Below are positions 40,038 to 49,205 of a stretch of DNA of 64,000 nucleotides, piece after piece. A model generated the notes under the pieces. That model worked only from the letters and a program-made list of their open reading frames with translations, searched no databases and had not been told where the DNA came from. The DNA is from Cohnella fermenti. Its GTDB lineage: Bacteria > Bacillota > Bacilli > Paenibacillales > Paenibacillaceae. The DNA lies in NCBI RefSeq assembly GCF_004801405.1, contig NZ_SSOB01000011.1:124001-188000 (forward strand), written 5' to 3'. Numbering within the stretch: position 1 is the first letter of the stretch; each line of letters opens with the position of its first letter. Both the position numbers and the translations under genes were made by a program.

Positions 40038-41216
40038 TTAGCCTATCGTCTTGAATACTTGCTGAAGCATAAACACGGCGGCCCCGTACAGAGGGCCTTG
40101 ATCCCCGTACGACGAGAGCAGCAGCCGTTCCGCCCCGAACGGCACCGGGAACGGAATGCTCTGCATCTCCGCCCGAAGCTTCTCCATGAACTTCGGCGAG
40201 CGGGCCATCCATCCTTCGAGGATGACCGCTTCCGGACTCACGAGGTTGACCGCCGTCGTCATCATCTGCACAAGCGCCGCGATGTACCGATCGAAGAGTG
40301 CGTCCAGCTCGCCCCCCGACTCGTAAGACGCGAGAGCCTCGTTAAGCGTCTCCGGGGGCCTGGAGCCGCTCGTCATCGCCGCGCGCCGGGCGTCATCCGC
40401 AATCGAAGCAGCCGACAGCATCGTCTCGATGCAGCCGCTTCGCCCGCAACTGCACTCGCGCCCGTGCGGCTCGACCGGAATGTGGCCGATCTCGCCGGCG
40501 CCGCCGCGGTAGCCCGAGAAGATCTGCCCGCCCAGGATCAACCCCGATCCCATCCCTTCGTGGATGTACAGATAGAGGAGATGGCTCTTCCCGACGCCGG
40601 CGCCGTTATAATATTCCGCGAAGGCGGCCGCATTCGAGTCGTTGAAGAGCTGAACGGGAATGCCGGGGAAGCGGCTCGCCAGCTTCTCCTTAAGAGGAAG
40701 CCGCTCCAGCTTCAGGGCCGTCGAGTAAATCACGCTCGCGCCGACTTCATCCACGATGCCCGGAGCCGACACCCCGATGCCCAGAAGCTCCCCCGTGCCG
40801 AGCGTCTTCGCCCTCTCCATGCCGCGAGCGACAGCGGCGAGCGCCGCTTCGGACACCGCCTCGTTGCCGGGGCCAACCCGTTGCCTCGCTTGTTCGACGA
40901 TCTCGCCGTACAGATCGACGATGGCGCTATCCAGCCATTCGCCGCTGAGCGAGAGGCCGAGCACATAGCCGCCGCGGCGGTTGATCCGCAAGGCGATCGC
41001 CTTCCGCCCCGCTCCGGCGGAGGGGCGTTCGCCGACCTCCTCCACCTTCCCGGAGGCGATCAGCTCCTCCACCAGCGCCGACACGGTCGTCGGGCTCAGC
41101 TTCGTGATCGCCGCAATCTCCGCGCGGGAGAGCATTCCCTCCAGGTGAAGCAGGTTGAGGATGGCGGCCGTATTGATCTCCTTCATGAATTGCAGATTGC
41201 CTTTGGATCGCTGCAT
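40038..41216 (-). CDS. ROK-family transcriptional regulator (NagC/XylR type)
   Basis: Regulator of 392 residues. An N-terminal winged helix (about 10-75: LSRAEIAAITKLSPTTVSALVEEL) is fused to a ROK sugar-binding domain. This has FNDSNAAAFAEYY at the sugar-binding Asp position and the zinc cluster GHIPVEPHGRECSCGRSGCIE. ATG 41216 is preferred, preceded by GGAGGGAG; a start 23 codons upstream lies in repeat-like DNA. Likely a sugar-responsive repressor of the following kinase gene and perhaps of the arabinan genes; the operator is unknown. Confidence 0.92.
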   Translation of the reverse strand: MQRSKGNLQFMKEINTAAILNLLHLEGMLSRAEIAAITKLSPTTVSALVEELIASGKVEEVGERPSAGAGRKAIALRINRRGGYVLGLSLSGEWLDSAIVDLYGEIVEQARQRVGPGNEAVSEAALAAVARGMERAKTLGTGELLGIGVSAPGIVDEVGASVIYSTALKLERLPLKEKLASRFPGIPVQLFNDSNAAAFAEYYNGAGVGKSHLLYLYIHEGMGSGLILGGQIFSGYRGGAGEIGHIPVEPHGRECSCGRSGCIETMLSAASIADDARRAAMTSGSRPPETLNEALASYESGGELDALFDRYIAALVQMMTTAVNLVSPEAVILEGWMARSPKFMEKLRAEMQSIPFPVPFGAERLLLSSYGDQGPLYGAAVFMLQQVFKTIG

Positions 41217-41269
41217 CGCTTCTCCCTCCACATCTCCGTTCTTAACCGGTTCTCTCCAGTCGTCTTCGG

Positions 41270-41385
41270 TCTTCATAGGCTTCATCGCGCTTCATTGGTT
41301 TCATCACGCTTCGTCACGCTTCTTCACGCCTCATTGGTTTCATCGCGCTTCATAGGCTTCTTCAGGCTTCTTCCGGTGCTCGATT
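41270..41385. repeat. Degenerate CTTCATCGCG-type short repeats
   Basis: Words of the type CTTCAT-CGCG, CTTCATTGG and CTTCATAGG recur every 10-12 bases upstream of the ROK regulator. Slippage-prone; no coding potential seen. Confidence 0.6.
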
Positions 41386-41543
41386 GGCCCCATTCTACCA
41401 TAAATAAGTCCAGTAGACAAATTAATTACCTTATATTGTAATTCACAATGAGCGAAGATAGCGACAAATGATTCGCATCCCCACCATGAATATGGTAAAG
41501 TTCAAATCAGGATACCCTTCTATATAATGGAGGATTTGTTGCA

Positions 41544-42650
41544 ATGGGCTCTAACCCTCTCTATAAGCAGATTCAACTCTATCTTCAGGAACAAATCTTA
41601 TCCGGCAAGCTTCGCCCGGGCGACCGGGTTCCTTCGGAGAGAGAGCTGTCCGCCCAATTCCAAGTCAGCCAGATCACCTCCAAGCAAGCCCTCTCCGCGT
41701 TGGCCGACGCGAACATGGTCATCCGGGTCAAAGGCAAGGGGACGTTCGTCGCGGGCCGCGGCGACAAGGATCTGCTGCACTCCGTCAACAAAGGCTTTAA
41801 GGGGATCGTGGGCATCATCTTCCCTTCGATTCATATGCCGATCGAGAGCTTGCTGTTTTATTTTATTCAGACGCTGCTGCACGCCGCCGGGTATCAGACG
41901 CTGATTCGCGTAACCGAGGATGACAGGAACAAGGAAACGGAGGCCATTCGGATGTTTAAGCTATTCGGCGTCCGCGGCTATCTTATTTTCCCGGCTATCG
42001 ACGAGAGCTACAACGAGGAGATTCTACGGCTGTCGTTGGAGAAGTTCCCCCACGTGCTCGTTGATCGCCACTTGCCGAACATTACAAGCAGCAGCGTCAT
42101 CTCCGACAACATCCACGGGACGATCGGAGTCATTCACCGTCTTCTCGATTCCGGCTGCCGCAACATCGCGTTCCTTACTCAGCAGAGCATGAATACGAAT
42201 ACGCAAGAACGGATGTCCGGATTCGAGAAGGCGTTCACGTTGCGGGAGCTTCCCATTAACAAAAAATATTGGTTCTTCGTCGATAAAGGACCCCGGAACG
42301 ATCGGGAGACGATTGCGAGGCTGAAGCAATTCTTCGAGGCCCATTCCGAGATCGATGCCGTGGTCGCCGTGGATACGGTTGTCGCGATGCTCGCTTACAG
42401 CGTTCTGCAGGAGATCGGCTTGACCGTTCCGGACAGGATGAGGCTCGTCTCGTTCGACGATCCGAAGCTGCCGTTCGTCCCGTTCATCAAACAGGATGTC
42501 GAGAGCATCGCGAAGCATGCCGTCGACATTCTGCTCCGTCAGATGGAGTCGGCCTACAAGGTCGAACGCGTTATCGTGCCCGTGCGATTTATCGAAAATG
42601 TCCGCTACCCGTTCCCCAGCGATCTCCGAGATAGAGATCATGACGCCTAG
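41544..42650 (+). CDS. GntR/LacI-type transcriptional regulator, paralogue 1 (AraR-like architecture)
   Basis: Regulator of 368 residues. GntR-type winged helix (1-75: RPGDRVPSERELSAQFQVSQITSKQAL, KGKGTFVAGR) plus a LacI-type periplasmic-binding-like effector domain (about 85-355). This is the architecture of the B. subtilis arabinose repressor AraR. GGAGG precedes ATG 41544. It is paralogous to the protein at 51173 over its whole length, including a near-identical recognition helix. It lies upstream of, and convergent with, the GH93 genes. Likely an arabinose-type sugar repressor; the effector is inferred from the hydrolases around it. Confidence 0.92.
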   Translation: MGSNPLYKQIQLYLQEQILSGKLRPGDRVPSERELSAQFQVSQITSKQALSALADANMVIRVKGKGTFVAGRGDKDLLHSVNKGFKGIVGIIFPSIHMPIESLLFYFIQTLLHAAGYQTLIRVTEDDRNKETEAIRMFKLFGVRGYLIFPAIDESYNEEILRLSLEKFPHVLVDRHLPNITSSSVISDNIHGTIGVIHRLLDSGCRNIAFLTQQSMNTNTQERMSGFEKAFTLRELPINKKYWFFVDKGPRNDRETIARLKQFFEAHSEIDAVVAVDTVVAMLAYSVLQEIGLTVPDRMRLVSFDDPKLPFVPFIKQDVESIAKHAVDILLRQMESAYKVERVIVPVRFIENVRYPFPSDLRDRDHDA

Positions 42651-42668
42651 ATGCCGGCCGGCAAACAT

Positions 42669-42706
42669 AAAGCTTCTCCGGCGTCCTCAGACGCGGGAGA
42701 AGCTTT
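42669..42706 (+). terminator. Terminator after GntR/LacI paralogue 1
   Basis: AAAGCTTCTCC pairs with GGAGAAGCTTT, extended by inner GCGTC/GACGC. It begins about 20 bases after the stop. The T-run is short (TTT inside the stem). Confidence 0.65.
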
Positions 42707-42744
42707 GCGGAGACGATGCAGACAATAAATAAGCGCGAAGCTTA

Positions 42745-42960
42745 TAAATTCGGTTGGCGATTTTATGCGGTTTTTCATATTCGTCGGCTCGGTTCGGAGG
42801 GAATCGCGGCGTTTTATGCGATTTTTAGCATACCTACGGAGAAGGGAGCCGGAGTTCCCTCCAGGAATGTGATTTTTCGCATAGAATCGTCCAAACCGCC
42901 CGGTATCGGGCTGTGCCAATGTGAATTTTCACATAAAATCCGGCATCGGGCGGCATCGGA
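42745..42960. repeat. Dispersed palindromic element, copy 2
   Basis: Contains four variants of the same palindrome (ATGCGGTTTTTCATAT, ATGCGATTTTTAGCAT, ATGTGATTTTTCGCAT and ATGTGAATTTTCACAT) in the same order and spacing as at 18005-18215, with matching linkers such as CGGCTCG and CCCGGTATCGGG. It lies between a terminator and the 3' end of the GH93 gene. No gene is seen here. Confidence 0.82.
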
Positions 42961-42999
42961 GGCTTCCGTCTATCTTGCCAGGGCTCGAATGGGGCTCCG

Positions 43000-44103
43000 C
43001 TATCGCACCTGCGTTATTCGGCCGAACCGGATCTGGATCTGATGTCCCTCCGACTCTTCTCCCGGCCTGGCGCGGGCGACGGACGTCACCACGGCAAGCT
43101 CGTCTTGCCCCGTCTGATAGATGCTCGGCCAGACATTCTCATACGTCGTCCAGGAGCCGAACGGGGCGGTCTCATTCGTGTGCCAGGTCGCTCCGAAGTC
43201 GCCGCTGTACGACAGCTCGTGTGAGTTCGAGGTAACGACGACCGTCCCGTCCGCAAGCGACTCCACATAGGGGCCGCCCTTCTGATGGGGAATGGGCGTG
43301 CCGATTCCTTCCCCCCAGATGACTCCGTCATCGGAAGTTTTGAAGTAGACGTCGCACTTCTCCGTCCCGCACACTTCCAGAACGACGATATACTTGCCGT
43401 TCGCCATTCTCGTCCAGACGGGCATTCCCGGCCGGGATTGCTCGCGCTTCTCGTCCCAGGAGACCCAGATCTCGTCCCCCCACGTTCTGCCGCCATCCTT
43501 CGATATTTTCTGCGAGAGCACCTGACTGTAGGCCGGAGAAGCCAGGGCGTACTTCTCGCTTGCGTACATCACCCCAAGATCTCCGTTGTCCAGTTGACAG
43601 AAGTGCGTCTCGTACACGCCGCGGTCCGGGTTGCCCAGCTCTCCCGGCTCCCCTTCGTTGGAATCGATCAGGCTTAAATACGTCCAGGTACGGCCCAGAT
43701 CGGTGCTCCGGTATGCCTCAACCCGATAGGATTGCTGCCAGATGACGGACCTTAGCCCCAACAGCAAGCTGCCGTCCTCCAACTGAATCATCTGGCCGTT
43801 GTCGAGATCCCTGCCCGGGTCGGACAAGGAGCCGATGACCGTCCAGGTTCTCGTACCGTCCGAGCTGACGGCGAATTCCAGCGTATTGCCGCCTTCAGGG
43901 TCCTTGCCGTATCCTTTGTTCGCATAAATCGTATAGACGATGAGCCAATCGCCGTTGCTCAGCTTCGCCATCCGTCCGTATTGGGAGCCGAACTTCCCCG
44001 GACGGATGTCCCGCGCGTCCCTGCCCGCATCTTCGAAGAAGGGCTGATTATGAATCAGGATCGGCTCTTCCCAGGATATCCAAGCCTTGCGTTGTTCGCT
44101 CAT
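43000..44103 (-). CDS. GH93-like exo-alpha-1,5-L-arabinanase (sialidase-fold), no signal peptide
   Basis: Six-bladed propeller protein of 367 residues with Asp-box-like phrases (SSDGTRTWT, STDLGRTWTY, SKDGGRTWG, SGDFGATWH). Generic annotation would call it a sialidase, but it lacks the Arg-x-x-x motif usual in sialidases, is neighbour to arabinan genes, and aligns end to end with the secreted enzyme upstream; GH93 is the better fit. Candidate catalytic residues are Glu in GVYETHFCQLDNGD and Glu in VVLEVCG. No signal sequence, so cytoplasmic, which would suit trimming imported arabino-oligosaccharides. GGAGAGG precedes ATG 44103. Last gene of the operon that begins at 50955. Confidence 0.78.
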   Translation of the reverse strand: MSEQRKAWISWEEPILIHNQPFFEDAGRDARDIRPGKFGSQYGRMAKLSNGDWLIVYTIYANKGYGKDPEGGNTLEFAVSSDGTRTWTVIGSLSDPGRDLDNGQMIQLEDGSLLLGLRSVIWQQSYRVEAYRSTDLGRTWTYLSLIDSNEGEPGELGNPDRGVYETHFCQLDNGDLGVMYASEKYALASPAYSQVLSQKISKDGGRTWGDEIWVSWDEKREQSRPGMPVWTRMANGKYIVVLEVCGTEKCDVYFKTSDDGVIWGEGIGTPIPHQKGGPYVESLADGTVVVTSNSHELSYSGDFGATWHTNETAPFGSWTTYENVWPSIYQTGQDELAVVTSVARARPGEESEGHQIQIRFGRITQVR

Positions 44104-44198
44104 TCTCTTAGAACCTCTCCATTCCGGGCATCATGAATTCGCCAATGCATGGTTCATTTAGCCGCGCCTCCGACTGCCGATTGCCGCATCTTCGGAAG

Positions 44199-46253
44199 TT
44201 ACTGCAGCTCCAGCTCCCACCGCTGCGGCGGCAGCCCGTTGTCGGTATATTGCTGAATGTTCCCTCCGGCGCTCATCGAGCCTCCGGCGACGTCGAGCGC
44301 AAGTCCGCTCTGCGCGTTCGTCAGCTTGTAATAACCGCTCCCCGTATACTCGATGATCCAGCGTTCCGGCGGCAGCCCGTTGTCTTCCCATTGCTGCACG
44401 TTGGCGCCGGGGACTCCGGAGCCCGCGTCGACATCCAGGCACTTCCCGCTCTGCGCGTTCGTCAGCTTGTAGGAGCCGTCCCCCATGTCCTCGATGATCC
44501 AGCGCTGGCTGGCCGAGCCGTTGTCGGCTTCCTGCTGCACGTTCGCTCCATTCGCGAGCGAGCCTCCGGCGACGTCCATCACGAGCCCGCTCTGCTGGTT
44601 CGTCAGCTTGTAGGTCGCTCCGGATACGATGCCTCCTTCAACGGGGACCAGCTTCCAGCGCTGCGGCCGGTCGCCGTTCTCCGTCCACTGCTCCGCCACG
44701 GCTCCGTTCGCGGTGGAGCCTGCGGTGACATCCAGGTTCAGGCCGCTCAGCTTGTTCTGAATCCGATAATTGCCTCCGCCGACATGCTCCGCCTTCCACA
44801 GCTGGCGATCGCTGCCGATATCGCTCCATTGCGTCACGCTGGCTCCGGGTGTCACGGAGCCGCCGGACACTTCGAGTAGCTTGCCGCTTTGCTTGTTGAC
44901 GATCTTGTAGTAGCCGCCTCCGGCAGCGACGAATTGCCAGATCTGCGGAGGCAGATCGTTGTTCTCCCACTGTTGGACCTTCGCCCCGTCCGCTCCGCTG
45001 CCGGCGTCGACATCGAGATTCTTGCCGCTGTGCTGCGCCGTTATCTTGTAATAGGCACCCGATACGATGCCCGTGGATACGGCGTCGTAAGTACCCAGCC
45101 GAATCTGCACGTTGTGGCCTTCCGTATATTCATTGTAGGCGGAACGCCCTGCCGAAGTCATGACGGCGATCTCGTTCGTTCCCGTCTCGTAGATGCTCGC
45201 CCACAGATTGTCGTACCCGCCGAACAGCGATCCGTAAGGAGCGGTGTCGTCCACGTACCAGGTCGCTCCATAATCGTCGCTGAACGACACATTATGGGTA
45301 TTGGACACGATCGCCAGACGGTTGTCGGAGAGCTGCGCCACGTACGGCGCCCCCCTCTGCAGAGGAATGAGGGTCCCCAGGCCGCCGGACCAGGTCGTGC
45401 CGTCGCTCGAGGTTTGGTAATGAACGTTGCAGTCGTCCACCCCGCACACTTCGAACACCAGCATGTACTCGCCGTTGTTCATCTTCGTCCATACCGGCAT
45501 GCCCGGTCGGGCGTTCGAATCCCCCGGCGCCCAGGCCGCCCAGATCTCCGTTCCCCAGCTGGCGCCATCGTTCGCGGAGACCTTGAGCGAGATGATCTGG
45601 CTGTAAGCCGGCGATTCCGTCACATGCTTCTCATTGGCGTACATAACCCCGACGTCGCCGTTATCCAGCACATACATATGCGGCTCGTATACGCCCTTGT
45701 CGGGATTGCCGAGGCTCCCTGCGGCGCCGCTGTTCTCGTCGATCGTGCTCAAGTACGACCAGCTCGCTCCGTTGTTCGCGCTCTTGTACACGTCCAGCTT
45801 GTACGATTGCTGCCAGATGACGGACCGGCAAGCCAGCAGAATCGTTCCATCGTCCAACTGGACCATCTGAGCATTGTCCAGGTCCCGGCCCGGATCGGCG
45901 ATCGTGGCCAGCACGGTCCAGCTCTGGCCGTGGTCCGTGCTGCGACTGAGCTGCAGCTTGTTGCCGCCGTTCGAATCGTACTTGTACCCGTTGTTGTCGT
46001 AGATCGTATAGGAGGCAAGCCAGTCCCCGTTATCCAGCATCAACAGGCGACCGTATTGGGAACCGTATTTGCCGGGCAGCACGTTCTTGGAATCGGCGCC
46101 CATGTCGGTATACTGCGGGATATTGTTGACCACTACGCTCGGGCTCCACTGAGTCGGCCCGGATTCCGCCGCGGCGCTCGCGGCGAATACAAGCGTAAGC
46201 ATAAGGCATAACCATGTTGCGCCTAGCGTTCTCAAGCGCTTCATACGATACAT
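44199..46253 (-). CDS. Secreted GH93-like arabinanase with two ricin-B-type (CBM13) domains
   Basis: Exported protein of 684 residues. The signal peptide spans about 1-32 (cleavage after ASAAAE). The GH93-like propeller (about 35-385) parallels the neighbouring protein at 43000. Two beta-trefoil lectin domains follow, with six QxW-type repeats: VQQWENNDLPPQIW, VTQWSDIGSDRQLW, AEQWTENGDRPQRW, then VQQEADNGSASQRW, VQQWEDNGLPPERW and IQQYTDNGLPPQRW. The lectin domains likely bind arabinan or xylan side chains. ATG 46253 is chosen with GAGG upstream; an earlier in-frame start would add a hydrophilic tail before the signal. It acts outside the cell to release arabinose or arabinobiose for the ABC importer. 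Confidence 0.82.
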   Translation of the reverse strand: MYRMKRLRTLGATWLCLMLTLVFAASAAAESGPTQWSPSVVVNNIPQYTDMGADSKNVLPGKYGSQYGRLLMLDNGDWLASYTIYDNNGYKYDSNGGNKLQLSRSTDHGQSWTVLATIADPGRDLDNAQMVQLDDGTILLACRSVIWQQSYKLDVYKSANNGASWSYLSTIDENSGAAGSLGNPDKGVYEPHMYVLDNGDVGVMYANEKHVTESPAYSQIISLKVSANDGASWGTEIWAAWAPGDSNARPGMPVWTKMNNGEYMLVFEVCGVDDCNVHYQTSSDGTTWSGGLGTLIPLQRGAPYVAQLSDNRLAIVSNTHNVSFSDDYGATWYVDDTAPYGSLFGGYDNLWASIYETGTNEIAVMTSAGRSAYNEYTEGHNVQIRLGTYDAVSTGIVSGAYYKITAQHSGKNLDVDAGSGADGAKVQQWENNDLPPQIWQFVAAGGGYYKIVNKQSGKLLEVSGGSVTPGASVTQWSDIGSDRQLWKAEHVGGGNYRIQNKLSGLNLDVTAGSTANGAVAEQWTENGDRPQRWKLVPVEGGIVSGATYKLTNQQSGLVMDVAGGSLANGANVQQEADNGSASQRWIIEDMGDGSYKLTNAQSGKCLDVDAGSGVPGANVQQWEDNGLPPERWIIEYTGSGYYKLTNAQSGLALDVAGGSMSAGGNIQQYTDNGLPPQRWELELQ

Positions 46254-46332
46254 TCCCCCATCCTCGCTATCGTTGCAGCAGGCTTCTCTCTTCCCCGTCC
46301 GGACTCCGGACACCTCATCGGCGTCATTCTCT

Positions 46333-47427
46333 CTATCGGCTTGCTCCGGCGCCCGCAAGCCGACGGAACAGCTTGATCTCCTCTTCGTCGTAAGCGGTAC
46401 CGTCGGGGAGGAACAAGTCGTGCTGCCATCGGCTGAAGTCGAGCGGCCGGTCCGCGATCCAGTCCCACGGCTCGTGCGTCTGCGTCTTGCCGTTGACGAG
46501 CCCCCAATGGAAGCAGCCGATCTCCTCCTTCAGGAAGAGCGGAAGGTGCTCCGCCGCTTCGTTCCCGAACGGCCGGTGCAGCCATTCGGTTACGAGCAGA
46601 GGACGATTCCATTCCTTCAGGCTGTCGATCAACCGGCGCGTTCCGCTCAAGTCCCCGTAATAATGGAACGAGATCAGATCGGACAGCTCCGCCGCCCGCT
46701 TCTCGATGGCGGTCAGCTCGCCAAGCCGCCTGTTCTCTTGGTCCAAGTGATAGAAGTCCCACACCCCGGCCGTCAGCGGCTGGCTCGGCTCCATCTCCCG
46801 GCACCAGATGAAGGCCGCCTCCATCGCCTCGAGGCTCGAGCTGCAGTTGCCGCGGCCGTCCTTGCCCGAGTTGCCGGGCTCGTTCCAGATGTCCCAGGCC
46901 AGCACCCTGGAATCGTGCCGATGGGCGCCCGCCACGTCCTGGACGAATCGCTTCATGTCCGGCCAATTCGTTCTGTCGTCGCTGTAGTGATAATGCGGAT
47001 TGCGGCTGTTCGGGCACGGGGCGGCCGGGCCGCCTCCGTGATGCCCCGGCTGCGGCTCCGGCTGCGGGCCGAAGGACGGAAGCGGATCGTAGTTCTCCGC
47101 CGGCCCTCTCCCGCAGTCGTCGAAGAAAACCGGCATCAGTTGCATGCGGCGGGAATCGAGCATTCGCAGCACCCGCTCCAGCCGCTCCATGAAGCCATCC
47201 CGTTGGTAACGCCACACCTCGAACGGCAGCAGCATCCGCACGGCGTTCAGCCCGATGGACCGGGCGAGGTCGAGCTCCCGTTCCATGTCCGCGGCAACCC
47301 GTTCGAAGCCGTACTCCTGCCAGATCTCGATCAGGTTGATACACCCGCTTGGAATGTAATTGCAGCCGACCGTCCACGGCCTGGCGCGATGCCAGGCCCA
47401 AGCGCGCTCTTCCGTCCAGACTTCCAT
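46333..47427 (-). CDS. GH5-like (clan A) glycoside hydrolase
   Basis: TIM-barrel protein of 364 residues. The predicted acid/base is Glu183 in WDIWNEPGN and the nucleophile is Glu281 in LLVTEWLHRP, as in clan GH-A. The N-terminus (WTVGCNYIPSGCINLIEIW) lacks a signal peptide, so it is cytoplasmic. The exact family is uncertain (GH5 or a relative). Together with the CUT1 transporter and GH93 enzymes it would hydrolyse imported oligosaccharides. The start at 47427 follows GGAGG and lies 23 bases after the binding-protein gene. Confidence 0.82.
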   Translation of the reverse strand: MEVWTEERAWAWHRARPWTVGCNYIPSGCINLIEIWQEYGFERVAADMERELDLARSIGLNAVRMLLPFEVWRYQRDGFMERLERVLRMLDSRRMQLMPVFFDDCGRGPAENYDPLPSFGPQPEPQPGHHGGGPAAPCPNSRNPHYHYSDDRTNWPDMKRFVQDVAGAHRHDSRVLAWDIWNEPGNSGKDGRGNCSSSLEAMEAAFIWCREMEPSQPLTAGVWDFYHLDQENRRLGELTAIEKRAAELSDLISFHYYGDLSGTRRLIDSLKEWNRPLLVTEWLHRPFGNEAAEHLPLFLKEEIGCFHWGLVNGKTQTHEPWDWIADRPLDFSRWQHDLFLPDGTAYDEEEIKLFRRLAGAGASR

Positions 47428-47450
47428 TCCGTTGCCTCCATGACGGCTCC

Positions 47451-48920
47451 TTACTTCTGCAAGCCGGCCGCCTTCAATTCTTTGTCGAACGATTTCGCCA
47501 TCATCTCGATTGCCTTCTCGGGCGTGGACTTGCCGCTCAACGCTTCCTGCATGCCGAGCTCGACGATGTCGTTAAGCTGCGAGGACAGTCCCGGCGCATC
47601 GACATCGGCCAGAATTTTCCCCTTGGAGAACGATTCGAACAGGACCGGGTACATCGTGTTCGACGCCGAGATCTCCGGGCGGTTGTAGTTCGAGGTGCGG
47701 GTCGGGTCGACCGTATGCTTGAGCATCAGCAGTTGAACGTCCTTGCCTTCAATGAACTCAATCAGCTTGTAGGCAAGCTCGGACTGCTTCGATTGGCTTG
47801 CGACGGACAATCCCCAACCGCCGAGCGTCGGAGCGCCTCCCGGGGTTACCGCAATGCCGACCTTATCCTTCACGGCGGACCCGTCCCCCTGCACGGTGCT
47901 GTACAGCCCCGGCCACTGCTCCATCATGGCGACCTTGCCGTCGGCGAACAGTTGGTTGGCGGTCTCCCATTGCAGCTCCATGAACTCCTTCGGAGCGTAT
48001 TGCTTCAAGTCCACCGCATCCTGCATCGCTTGGATTCCCGCCTCGTTGTTGAAGCCCGGCTGGAAGTTCTCGTCGACGTCCGTGCCTCCGTAAGCGCCCA
48101 GCCGATTCGTCCAGATCCAGCGGCTGTTGCCCTTGGAGCCCATGTGGCTGTAGCCGTAGTCCGTCGGCGAATCGGGGTTCAAGCTTCTCGTGAAGAAGGC
48201 CGCCGTCTCCTTCAGCTCGTCGGCCGTCGTCGGCACCTTCAGGTCCTTGCCCGTCTTCTCCTTGAACTTGGCCTGGATATCCGCATCCTCGAACAGATCC
48301 TTCCGGTAGAAGAACAGTTCGACGTCGGGCTTGAACGGGAAAGCGATCAGCTTGCCTTGGTACTTGCCGTACACGTCAAGCAGCGCCGGGATAAAGTCGT
48401 CCAGATCCAGATTCGGGCTCGCCGCATTCTGAGTGAAGGAGGTAAGATCCTGAATCAGCCCGCTGTTCGCGAAGCCGTGAAGGTTGGCAATCGGCATCAG
48501 CACGGCGTCGAAGTTGTGCGTCACCTGCAGATCGAGCTGAATCTTCTCCATATACGTCTCCCCGGGGAAGCTCTGCACGACGACCTTGGCTCCCGAGACT
48601 TCCTCGAAGTACGGGGCCACCGTCTTCACCGCGTCGGCGAAATCCCCGTCCACGGTCGCCAGAGTCACGGTCTGGCCGGCATATTGGCCGTGGAGGGTGC
48701 CCCCGCTGTCCATATCGGTCAGTTGGACACCCAACACCTCGGGCGCCGCCGCAGCAGCCGTGCCCGAAGCGCTTGCCGAGGCTGAAGGAGCGCTTGATGA
48801 CGGAGCGGCGTTGCCCTGCTTGTCGGAATTGCCGCCGCAAGCGGACAGCAGCGTGCCCGAGGCCAGTATCGCCGTCAAGACGGTAATGCTTGTTTTGCTC
48901 GATAAATTCGCACGTTTCAT
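47451..48920 (-). CDS. Sugar-binding lipoprotein (family 1 solute-binding protein)
   Basis: Binding protein of 489 residues. The signal peptide ends in lipobox LSAC (Cys at about 28), then a Ser/Ala-rich linker. The mature part shows YFEEVSGAKVVVQSFPGETY and AYKLIEFIEGKDVQ, typical of CUT1 oligosaccharide-binding proteins. ATG 48920 with AAGGGG upstream is the start; an earlier in-frame codon would only add a non-signal tail. It serves the permeases at 49205 and 50035. A 284-base repeat-containing gap separates it from them, so it may have its own promoter. Confidence 0.92.
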   Translation of the reverse strand: MKRANLSSKTSITVLTAILASGTLLSACGGNSDKQGNAAPSSSAPSASASASGTAAAAAPEVLGVQLTDMDSGGTLHGQYAGQTVTLATVDGDFADAVKTVAPYFEEVSGAKVVVQSFPGETYMEKIQLDLQVTHNFDAVLMPIANLHGFANSGLIQDLTSFTQNAASPNLDLDDFIPALLDVYGKYQGKLIAFPFKPDVELFFYRKDLFEDADIQAKFKEKTGKDLKVPTTADELKETAAFFTRSLNPDSPTDYGYSHMGSKGNSRWIWTNRLGAYGGTDVDENFQPGFNNEAGIQAMQDAVDLKQYAPKEFMELQWETANQLFADGKVAMMEQWPGLYSTVQGDGSAVKDKVGIAVTPGGAPTLGGWGLSVASQSKQSELAYKLIEFIEGKDVQLLMLKHTVDPTRTSNYNRPEISASNTMYPVLFESFSKGKILADVDAPGLSSQLNDIVELGMQEALSGKSTPEKAIEMMAKSFDKELKAAGLQK

Positions 48921-49062
48921 TTGGACGTCCCCTTTGTAATAAGATGGAACTTGCCCTTGCCCGATCAATCCGAGATGATGAAGTTCAGCCATAGCCGAGC
49001 CGCTTCCCGTCGGCCCCGTCCCACCTCCTCTCCTGGCCGTCCGCTTGCGGGCGGAGACTCAC

Positions 49063-49205
49063 GATTCTCACGATTCGCACGGTTTTCACGATTCTCACGG
49101 TTTTCACGGTTTTCACGTTTCTCTACGGTTCTCACGCTTCTCCCGGTTCTCACGATTCTCCACGTTTCTCATGTTTCTCCCGTTTCGCACGATTCGCACG
49201 ATTCT
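49063..49205. repeat. 9-10 bp minisatellite between permease and binding-protein genes
   Basis: ACGATTCTC / ACGGTTTTC units repeat about 15 times between 49063 and 49205, ending right at the permease stop codon. On the minus strand one frame would read Arg-Glu-Asn repeats. No gene is present here. Slippage could vary the length between the two operon parts. Confidence 0.85.

Noticed and set aside
41483-41496. Operator ACCATGAATATGGT upstream of the first GntR/LacI paralogue
   Set aside because: The inverted repeat is short (5-base arms), occurs once, and differs from the palindrome beside the second paralogue, so it could be chance.
43000-44103. Sialidase (neuraminidase)
   Set aside because: The propeller and Asp boxes are shared with GH93, the usual sialidase Arg motif is not evident, there are no sialic acid genes around, and the context is arabinan.
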